From NCBI GenBank assembly GCA_030765555.1, contig JAVCCI010000031.1, positions 1-20,912 of the forward strand: a stretch of DNA of 20,912 nucleotides. Reading direction: 5' to 3'. Source of the stretch: Candidatus Kappaea frigidicola (GTDB taxonomy: Bacteria > Omnitrophota > Gorgyraeia > JAGLLT01). A model generated the notes under the pieces. It was not told the DNA's origin and did not search any database. It saw only the letters and a list, made by a program, of their open reading frames with translations. This document shows, one piece after another, positions 16,705 through 20,912 of the stretch (the first letter of the stretch is position 1; every line of letters begins with the position of its first letter). The position numbers were made by a program, and so were the translations under genes.

Positions 16705-16771
16705 ATCCCGATGGTAATGCTTCTATGAAGGAATTTCATTCGGGATTAATTCGGGTAAGATAAACTCATTA
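16705..16771 (+). repeat. Repeat unit A with reduced second hairpin
   Basis: ATCCCGAT (16705-16712) pairs with ATTCGGGAT (16738-16746), with an inner CTTC/GAAG stem. The linker TAATTC (16747-16752) and GGGTA follow, but the second hairpin is reduced to a few bases before CTCATTA (16765-16771). This suggests an internal deletion of the bulged hairpin. Confidence 0.55.
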
Positions 16772-16819
16772 TCCTGCTTCAGAAGCAGCGGAATTTAATT
16801 AGTGTGAAATAGAATAATT
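16771..16819 (+). repeat. Degenerate repeat unit B
   Basis: A short hairpin TGCTTC/GAAGCA (16775-16787) lies within ATCC...CGGAAT, followed by TTAATTA in place of the usual linker. The bulged hairpin and CTCATTA are not recognisable, so this copy is decayed or partial. Confidence 0.45.
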
Positions 16820-16910
16820 ATCCCGCATTTCGCTAAGGCTCAAGGCTGCGGGATTTAATTCGCGCATATAATTTACATTCACTTGTGTTCTGTAAATTAT
16901 GCGCTCATTA
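16820..16910 (+). repeat. Complete repeat unit C
   Basis: ATCCCGCA (16820-16827) pairs perfectly with TGCGGGAT (16847-16854). After TTAATTC (16855-16861), the arm GCGCA, bulge TA, TAATTTACA (16862-16877) pairs with TGTAAATTA and TGCGC (16891-16904) around the 13-base loop TTCACTTGTGTTC. CTCATTA (16904-16910) closes the unit. Confidence 0.65.
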
Positions 16911-16932
16911 ATAAGAAATTGAAGTTAACTAC

Positions 16933-17029
16933 ATCCCCTCTACATTCTTCTTCTTTGATGCGAAGAATGGGGGATTAATTCGGGTAGATTAGTTATGTTC
17001 ACTTTCTTCCATAACTAATACCCTCATTA
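16933..17029 (+). repeat. Complete repeat unit D, abutting the pilC ribosome binding site
   Basis: ATCCCC (16933-16938) and CATTCTTC (16943-16950) pair with GAAGAATG and GGGGAT (16962-16975). After TAATTC, the arm GGGTA, bulge GA, TTAGTTATG (16982-16997) pairs with CATAACTAA and TACCC (17010-17023) around the loop TTCACTTTCTTC. CTCATTA (17023-17029) runs straight into AAGGAGGT of pilC. Loop start (TTCACTT) and bulge position are shared with unit C, while the arms differ. Confidence 0.65.
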
Positions 17030-17036
17030 AGGAGGT
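17029..17036 (+). promoter_or_regulatory. Strong ribosome binding site of pilC supporting a TTG start
   Basis: AAGGAGGT lies eight bases before the TTG at 17045. It begins at the last base of the repeat's CTCATTA, only six bases after the bulged hairpin closes, so folding of that hairpin could affect access to it. Confidence 0.8.
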
Positions 17037-17044
17037 AATCAAAA

Positions 17045-18334
17045 TTGCCTAGATTTGAATATAAAGCTATAGATCCTAATGGTAGAGAGGTTACGGGTTT
17101 TATTGATACTGGGACTACTCAAGAGGCTGTTTCTAAAATAAAAGAAAAAGGTCTTTATCCGACTCAAATAAGTGAAGCTAAAAAAGAGCAAACTCAGGAC
17201 TCCTCTGGATCTGCTAATAGTGCTGCTGCAGCTCCAGCTAAAAAAGGAGGAATGAATGCAGAAATATGCATTCCTTTTTTAGGTATAGGAACTGTTAAAA
17301 GTAGTGAAGTTGCAGTTTTTACTAGGCAGCTGGCAACTTTAATTGAAGCAGGATTACCTCTGGTAAGAAGTTTAAATGTTTTACATGATCAATTAAAAGC
17401 TGGCCCTCTAAAAGATGTTATATCTAATCTTTCAAGAGAAGTCTCAGCTGGTGGTACCCTAAGTGAATCAATGGCTAAATATCCCAATGTTTTTACCAAT
17501 CTCTATTCAAATATGATTAAGGCTGGTGAAGCTGGTGGTGTACTTGAAATTGTTTTAGAGAGATTAGCTGAGTTTCAGGAAAAGAACCAGGCCCTAACTC
17601 AAAAAGTTAAATCAGCCCTAACTTATCCGGCCTTAGTTGTTATCTTTTCAGTTGGTGTACTTTTATTTTTAACTACCTATATTATTCCTAAATTTATGGG
17701 TATTTTCCAGAATATGAATGCTGGTGAAATGCCGGGTATCACTAAATTTGTTATGGCGATGAGTTCTCTTATGAGAGATAAATGGTATATTGGACTGGGG
17801 CTTTTTATTAGCATTGTTGTTGGATTAAAAGTATTAAATAGTTTTAAGGATAGTAAACTATTTTTAGATAAAATTAAACTGCGAATTCCTGTAGCAGGAG
17901 AATTAATGAGAAAAATAGAGGTAGCCAGATTTTCCAGAACTCTGGGTACTCTTATTTCCAGTGGTGTTCCTATCTTACAGGCTTTAAGAATCACACGGGG
18001 AACTATGAATAATGAAGTTATGAGCAGAGCTCTTAAGCGCGTTCATGATAGTATCCGTGAAGGTGAATCTATAGCCAGTCCCCTGAAAGCCAGTGGAGCC
18101 TTTCCGCTTATGGTTGTCAATATGATAGATGTCGGTGAAGAAACCGGTTCTTTAGATACCATGCTTAATAAAGTTGCTGATATCTACGATACCGAGGTCG
18201 ATGCTACGGTAAATGCCCTAACTTCAATCATTGAACCATTTTTAATTGTAGGTATGGGTGTTATTGTAGGTTTCTTGGTTATTTCTATGTTCTTGCCGCT
18301 CTTTAAGCTCATGTCTTCAATAACCAGTCAGTAA
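17045..18334 (+). CDS. PilC/GspF-family inner-membrane platform protein
   Basis: The 429-residue protein forms the membrane platform that couples PilB/PilT ATPases to pilin assembly. The N-terminal FEYKAIDPNGREVTGFIDT (4-22) is typical of GspF/PilC, followed by a Ser/Ala-rich linker (52-68). Two T2SSF domains follow: FTRQLATLIEAGLPLVRSL with GGTLSESMAKYPNVF and IKAGEAGG, then the second repeat FSRTLGTLISSGVPILQALRI with EGESIASPLKASGAFP and IDVGEETGSLD. Hydrophobic segments lie at about 195-218, 247-265 and 399-422. The start is TTG at 17045 behind a strong AAGGAGGT; this gives the exact family N terminus. It is separated from the ATPase genes by the hairpin array, and the pseudopilin promoter follows its end. 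Confidence 0.95.
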   Translation: MPRFEYKAIDPNGREVTGFIDTGTTQEAVSKIKEKGLYPTQISEAKKEQTQDSSGSANSAAAAPAKKGGMNAEICIPFLGIGTVKSSEVAVFTRQLATLIEAGLPLVRSLNVLHDQLKAGPLKDVISNLSREVSAGGTLSESMAKYPNVFTNLYSNMIKAGEAGGVLEIVLERLAEFQEKNQALTQKVKSALTYPALVVIFSVGVLLFLTTYIIPKFMGIFQNMNAGEMPGITKFVMAMSSLMRDKWYIGLGLFISIVVGLKVLNSFKDSKLFLDKIKLRIPVAGELMRKIEVARFSRTLGTLISSGVPILQALRITRGTMNNEVMSRALKRVHDSIREGESIASPLKASGAFPLMVVNMIDVGEETGSLDTMLNKVADIYDTEVDATVNALTSIIEPFLIVGMGVIVGFLVISMFLPLFKLMSSITSQ

Positions 18335-18344
18335 AGGGTAACTA

Positions 18345-18374
18345 TTGGCTTCAATATTAAGAATATGGTATAAT
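18345..18374 (+). promoter_or_regulatory. sigma70-type promoter upstream of the pseudopilin genes
   Basis: TTGGCT (18345-18350), an 18-base spacer and TATAAT (18369-18374) lie in the short gap after pilC. Transcription would start near 18381, just before the GAGG ribosome binding site (18383-18386). It would let the abundant pseudopilins be made in excess of the assembly proteins. Confidence 0.72.
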
Positions 18375-18393
18375 ATACTATAGAGGTAAAGAG

Positions 18394-18807
18394 ATGAAAA
18401 AGACTGCTTTTACTATAGTTGAAATGATAGTTGTGCTTATTGTGATAGGTATTCTTATAGGCCTTTCTACGGGTGGAGCCATGAAAATACTAGCTGAAGC
18501 TAAAAGAGGACAAGCAGAGGCTGATATAACTGCCCTAGGATCAGCTGTCTCCAGATATGAAAGAGATGTGGGAAGTTATCCACCCGAAACATTTGGCTTG
18601 TATTATTACCTTGAAGCTAATAGATCTGGTGATCCTGACACTTGGAATGGACCTTATATAAACTTTGATGATGATCGGACTTCAGGTAATGATTATGAAG
18701 ACCCTTGGGGAAGTAATTATTTGTATAGTAATCCAGGGATTAATAATACAAATTTTGTAGATATATGGTCAACCGGTGGTAGTGGAGCTACAATAGGGAA
18801 TTGGTGA
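18394..18807 (+). CDS. GspG-like type II pseudopilin (first copy, short)
   Basis: This 137-residue protein begins MKKTA-FTIVEMIVVLIVIGILIGL, a class III prepilin signal with the conserved F+1, T+2 and E+5 followed by a hydrophobic helix. The residue before the cleavage point is Ala instead of Gly. The globular part fits GspG: ADITALGSAVSRYERDVGSYPP, then WNGPYINF, DPWGSNYLY, and DIWSTGGSG ending in GNW. The calcium-binding loop near the C terminus, usually GADGxxGG...DDI, is short here and has no acidic residues. As a major pseudopilin it would form the shaft of the pseudopilus after processing by a prepilin peptidase encoded elsewhere. It is the shortest of three tandem paralogues. Confidence 0.88.
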   Translation: MKKTAFTIVEMIVVLIVIGILIGLSTGGAMKILAEAKRGQAEADITALGSAVSRYERDVGSYPPETFGLYYYLEANRSGDPDTWNGPYINFDDDRTSGNDYEDPWGSNYLYSNPGINNTNFVDIWSTGGSGATIGNW

Positions 18808-18809
18808 AA

Positions 18810-18815
18810 GAGGTG
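18810..18815 (+). promoter_or_regulatory. Ribosome binding site that sets the second GspG start
   Basis: GAGGTG ends six bases before the ATG at 18822. An upstream in-frame TTG at 18801 precedes this site, overlaps the previous stop codon and is unlikely. The ATG also gives a prepilin leader of normal length. Confidence 0.75.
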
Positions 18816-18821
18816 TTTATT

Positions 18822-19301
18822 ATGAGACATGTCAGTAAAAAGTCTTTTACATTAGTTGAGATGATAACTGTATTGGTAATGATTGGAGTGCTTTTAGGTT
18901 TAATCTTGACTGGTTCTTTTAATGCTATTAAAGAAGCTAAGATAGAAAAGGCTAAAGCCGCTCTGAAAGCCACCAAGGCAGCGCTGTCAATGTTTGAAGC
19001 AGATGTCGGTGATTATCCGGTATATACCGAAACAGCTGCCAATGGCAATGAATTCAGGTCTTGGTTGGAAAATGGGGATTATTGTGCTGGTAGTTTTGAC
19101 TATGACAACTGGTTTGGGCCCTATATGAACTTTATAGATGCTGAAATATTAAATAACACTCATTATTTAGATCCTTGGGGGAATGGCTATAGATATTATA
19201 GTGCAGATGGTACTAGTTATAATCTGTGGTCCTGGGGGCCAGATGGGGAAAACGATAGCGGCGATGGAAGCTCCATAAGCCCAGACGATATAGGTGGTTA
19301 A
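18822..19301 (+). CDS. GspG-like type II pseudopilin (second copy)
   Basis: The 159-residue protein has the prepilin leader MRHVSKKS before FTLVEMITVLVMIGVLLGLIL, with E+5 present and Ser in place of Gly at -1. After the helix come KAALKATKAALSMFEADVGDYPVY, WFGPYMNF, LDPWGNGYRYYS and NLWSWGPDGENDSGDG...DDIGG. That places it with GspG major pseudopilins, including an acidic calcium-type loop (PDGEND and DDI). Compared with the first copy it carries a longer insertion in the middle (ETAANGNEFRSWLENGDYC). The start at ATG 18822 is chosen from the GAGGTG site. The gene begins 14 bases after the first copy and is followed by the third after 12 bases. Confidence 0.87.
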   Translation: MRHVSKKSFTLVEMITVLVMIGVLLGLILTGSFNAIKEAKIEKAKAALKATKAALSMFEADVGDYPVYTETAANGNEFRSWLENGDYCAGSFDYDNWFGPYMNFIDAEILNNTHYLDPWGNGYRYYSADGTSYNLWSWGPDGENDSGDGSSISPDDIGG

Positions 19302-19313
19302 GGCGGTGAAAAT

Positions 19314-19847
19314 ATGAGAAAAATAAGAGCTTTTACACTAATAGAGTTAATGATGGTTATGGTAATTATAGGTATCTTAGCTTCCTTGATTACTACGGGA
19401 GCTTTTAGGTCTATTAGAAGTGCGAAAGAAAGTAAAGCTGAGGCCGATATTGTAACTCTGGAGACAGCACTTGAAAGATATAAGTTGGATGTGGGGCGCT
19501 ATCCATATAATACAACAGCTGACACTAATTTATTTGTAGAGTGGCTGCAGAATGATACATCTCCCTCTACTGCGGGTTGGGATGGACCCTATATGTCTTT
19601 TAAGCCTAAAGATGTAGGTGGAAGTGGTGATGATTATTTAGATCCCTGGGGGAATGCTTATAGTTATATATGTTGGTATGATAGTGATATCGCGTGGTTA
19701 AGAGATAGAGGTTATAAGCATATATACCTTGGTGGAGCTACTACTACTAACAATTTTGATCTTTGGTCATTTGGTGCTGATGGATTAAATGATTGTAAAA
19801 CCCCTAATTTTGTTAATACTAATGATGATATTACAAATTGGGACTAA
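19314..19847 (+). CDS. GspG-like type II pseudopilin (third copy)
   Basis: The 177-residue protein starts MRKIRA-FTLIELMMVMVIIGILASLI, a classical type IV prepilin N terminus except for Ala at -1. The globular domain has AEADIVTLETALERYKLDVGRYPY, WDGPYMSF, LDPWGNAYSYIC and DLWSFGADGLNDCK...DDITNW. It is the closest of the three to the canonical GspG C terminus, with GADG and DDI calcium-site residues. It has two extra cysteines (YIC and DCK), which could form a disulfide. GGCGGTGA precedes the ATG at suitable distance. Three adjacent GspG-like genes suggest either a shaft of mixed composition or separate pseudopili with a shared platform. Confidence 0.88.
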   Translation: MRKIRAFTLIELMMVMVIIGILASLITTGAFRSIRSAKESKAEADIVTLETALERYKLDVGRYPYNTTADTNLFVEWLQNDTSPSTAGWDGPYMSFKPKDVGGSGDDYLDPWGNAYSYICWYDSDIAWLRDRGYKHIYLGGATTTNNFDLWSFGADGLNDCKTPNFVNTNDDITNWD

Positions 19848-19854
19848 GAGGTGA
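19848..19854 (+). promoter_or_regulatory. Ribosome binding site that sets the first GspH start
   Basis: GAGGTGA lies five bases before the ATG at 19860. The upstream in-frame GTG at 19851 is part of this site itself and is rejected as the start. Confidence 0.8.
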
Positions 19855-19859
19855 TTATT

Positions 19860-20366
19860 ATGCAAAGAAAATCCTTCACTCTTTTAGAAATGATGGTTGT
19901 TTTAGTTATTATCTTTATAATAACCGCAATTGCCATGCCTAATTTCTGGGGTAGTTATAAAAGTAAAGAGATTAAAGGCTCTGCCAGAAGTATTGCTTCT
20001 ATTTTGAGTGCTGCCAAAAGTTATGCTCAGGCACAAAATATAAAATATGATGTGGTTTTTTGGTGTGGTGGTAGCAATATAGATTTAAACACTTATAAAA
20101 ATTTTACTGGAAGTAATTGGGATATTGCTAAAATAGGTAAATCAGAGAAGCACCAGTTAACAAATGGTGTTGTGGTTGCAACAGAAATAAGAGATCCAGG
20201 TACGGGTTATCATCAGATATCTTTTTATCCTGATGGACATGCTGATGATGACGACGGGCCTTTAGGTGTTGAAACTATTAGCTTAACATTACCTGATGGT
20301 AAAAGTATCACCATAACCATTAATGAAAATACCGGTTCTGTAATGGTTGGAGATTTAGAGTTGTAG
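19860..20366 (+). CDS. GspH/FimT-like minor pseudopilin (first copy)
   Basis: The 168-residue protein begins MQRKS-FTLLEMMVVLVIIFIITAIAMPNF, a prepilin signal with E+5 and Ser at -1. The mature part follows the GspH/FimT pattern: KEIKGSARSIASILSAAKSYAQAQNIKYDVVF after the hydrophobic helix, then a beta-rich region ending ISFYPDGHAD and an ITITINENTGSVMV strand. This is a minor pseudopilin, thought to sit at the tip or help initiate assembly. It lacks the GspG DPWG and calcium-loop motifs. ATG 19860 was selected from the GAGGTGA site. The gene follows the third GspG-like gene by 12 bases, and a new promoter separates it from the second GspH-like gene. Confidence 0.83.
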   Translation: MQRKSFTLLEMMVVLVIIFIITAIAMPNFWGSYKSKEIKGSARSIASILSAAKSYAQAQNIKYDVVFWCGGSNIDLNTYKNFTGSNWDIAKIGKSEKHQLTNGVVVATEIRDPGTGYHQISFYPDGHADDDDGPLGVETISLTLPDGKSITITINENTGSVMVGDLEL

Positions 20367-20393
20367 ATTTAAGTTAACTAGTAATTTATCCTC

Positions 20394-20422
20394 TTGCCTT
20401 TTTTATTGTCTCATGATATAGT
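20394..20422 (+). promoter_or_regulatory. sigma70-type promoter upstream of the second GspH-like gene
   Basis: TTGCCT (20394-20399), 17 bases, then TATAGT (20417-20422) match well. Transcription would begin near 20429, about six bases before the ATG at 20435, and no ribosome binding site is visible. The mRNA would therefore be leaderless or nearly so. Confidence 0.65.
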
Positions 20423-20434
20423 CATTTCTGCATT

Positions 20435-20863
20435 ATGAAGAGTTCAACTTTTAAATCTTCATTCACTATTATTGAGCTAGTAGTCTGTCTGGGCATTGTG
20501 GGTATTATTTCAGCAGTAACTTTGCCGTATTGCTGGGGTGCCTACAGGTCAGTTGAAGCCAAGACTACCACGAGAATCGTTGCTTCAATCTTAAGAAGCA
20601 CTAAAGAAATAGCTATAGCTCAGGGCAAGAAATATGAGATTATTTTTATTCCCAGTAATAATAATCTTGATATTGAAGTCTATACTAATCTCTCAGCCCC
20701 TAATCCCCTAAAAGTCGGAAAGACCGAAAAAATATCTTTAAGTAATTCATATAATTTTAATGTTACTTTTCATAATGATAAAGCTATCTTCACTTCTTTT
20801 GGGACTTCTAATGGGGTTCAGTATATATTACTGATACTTCTAATAATAAAGGATATAGAATAA
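20435..20863 (+). CDS. GspH/FimT-like minor pseudopilin (second copy), frameshifted near the 3' end
   Basis: The prepilin leader MKSSTFKSS precedes FTIIELVVCLGIVGIISAVTLPY, with E+5 and Ser at -1. It is followed by a GspH-like segment TTRIVASILRSTKEIAIAQGKKYEIIF that parallels the first copy. As written the frame gives 142 residues and ends in YILLILLIIKDIE, a hydrophobic tail unlike GspH. Adding one G to the GGGG run at 20813-20816 would instead continue NGGSVYITDTSNNKGYRIS and end at the stop 20908-20910 with SGRVKVLALD, the expected GspH C terminus, for 158 residues. The gene is thus either frameshifted or misread at that run. A promoter lies just upstream; there is no ribosome binding site. 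Confidence 0.8.
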   Translation: MKSSTFKSSFTIIELVVCLGIVGIISAVTLPYCWGAYRSVEAKTTTRIVASILRSTKEIAIAQGKKYEIIFIPSNNNLDIEVYTNLSAPNPLKVGKTEKISLSNSYNFNVTFHNDKAIFTSFGTSNGVQYILLILLIIKDIE

Positions 20864-20910
20864 GTGTTTTATCTACTTCCGGCAGAGTGAAAGTATTAGC
20901 ACTTGATTAA
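20817..20910 (+). pseudogene. Out-of-frame 3' end of the second GspH-like gene
   Basis: In the shifted frame this stretch reads SVYITDTSNNKGYRIS, then VLSTSGRVKVLALD and TAA at 20908-20910. The glycine before SVYITD needs one extra G. The pattern G-x-hydrophobic-strand followed by YRISVLSTSGRVKV is the usual last beta hairpin of GspH-type pseudopilins. It belongs to the preceding gene and is separated from it by a one-base deletion in the G run at 20813-20816. Confidence 0.75.
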
Positions 20911-20912
20911 TA

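Larger units (their letters stand above)
16652..17044 (+). repeat. Gene-free gap filled by an array of REP/BIME-like hairpin repeats
   Basis: This is the only gap over 300 bases and it holds no convincing gene. From 16656 to 17029 it is a chain of inverted repeats with a recurring order: a hairpin bounded by ATCCC...GGGAT, a linker TAATTC, a second hairpin whose 5' arm has a two-base bulge after five pairs, then CTCATTA. CTCATTA occurs at 16765-16771, 16904-16910 and 17023-17029. The arms differ in sequence between units while the pairing is kept, which implies selection on structure. The first bulged hairpin is inverted. This resembles REP/BIME elements moved by Y1 transposases. There is no T tract, so these are not ordinary terminators. 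Confidence 0.65.

Noticed and set aside
16656..17023. Integron attC-like sites, suggested by imperfect hairpins with unpaired bases
   Set aside because: No GTTRRRY-type core is present at the ends, no cassette ORFs lie between the hairpins and no integrase is seen.
16820..17023. Intrinsic terminators at the hairpins after the second pilB
   Set aside because: The stems are followed by TTAATTC or CTCATTA, not by a run of T.
16705..17029. CRISPR array
   Set aside because: The units are not identical direct repeats, spacing is irregular and no cas genes are nearby.
20372..20379. AGTTAACT palindrome shared with 16923-16930, as a relic of the repeat array
   Set aside because: An eight-base AT-rich palindrome is easily found by chance and no unit structure surrounds it here.

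Overview
The window is a gene-dense, low-GC bacterial chromosome segment. Every supportable gene lies on the + strand and there is almost no spacer. The gene set is a surA-pdxA-rsmA block, GatCAB, a Ctp/YibQ envelope pair, bactofilin, a Pit/DUF47 pair and a MshEN-ATPase pilus cluster with many pseudopilins. Indirect tRNA amidation, a lipoprotein signal and a type II/IV pilus system suggest a diderm, probably uncultured bacterium. An Omnitrophota-like lineage is my best guess, but only an inference from gene content. No RNA gene, insertion sequence or CRISPR array is visible.

Layout: (1) 1-2112, the 3' end of a SurA-like parvulin followed by pdxA and rsmA, an arrangement shared with E. coli. 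(2) A sigma70-type promoter at 2177-2205 starts a long tightly packed run: gatC-gatA-gatB (GatCAB amidotransferase), ctp (S41 protease), a YibQ-type deacetylase-fold lipoprotein, tsaD, an MgtC-family membrane protein and a bactofilin fused to an excisionase-type helix-turn-helix. A small membrane-anchored helix-turn-helix protein follows after 61 bases, then a Pit phosphate transporter and its DUF47/PhoU-like partner. (3) A near-consensus promoter at 12077-12105 drives pilB-pilT-pilB, encoding three hexameric secretion/pilus ATPases. (4) The 393-base gap 16652-17044 contains no gene. It holds an array of structured repeats: ATCCC...GGGAT hairpins alternating with longer hairpins that carry a 2-nt bulge at a fixed place. 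(5) pilC follows, then a promoter and three tandem GspG-like pseudopilins, a GspH-like pseudopilin, another promoter and a second GspH-like gene whose reading frame is broken by an apparent one-base deletion in a G run.

Together region 3-5 would build a pseudopilus or type IV pilus: ATPases energise the PilC platform, which assembles the pseudopilins. The secretin, alignment proteins and prepilin peptidase are not in the window. The most interesting points are the bulged-hairpin array, the bactofilin-HTH and membrane-HTH pair (possibly a RodZ-like adaptor arrangement for a bactofilin), and the fact that all five prepilins carry Ala or Ser instead of Gly before the cleavage site. Several start codons were moved from the longest-ORF position to the ATG that fits the Shine-Dalgarno sequence.
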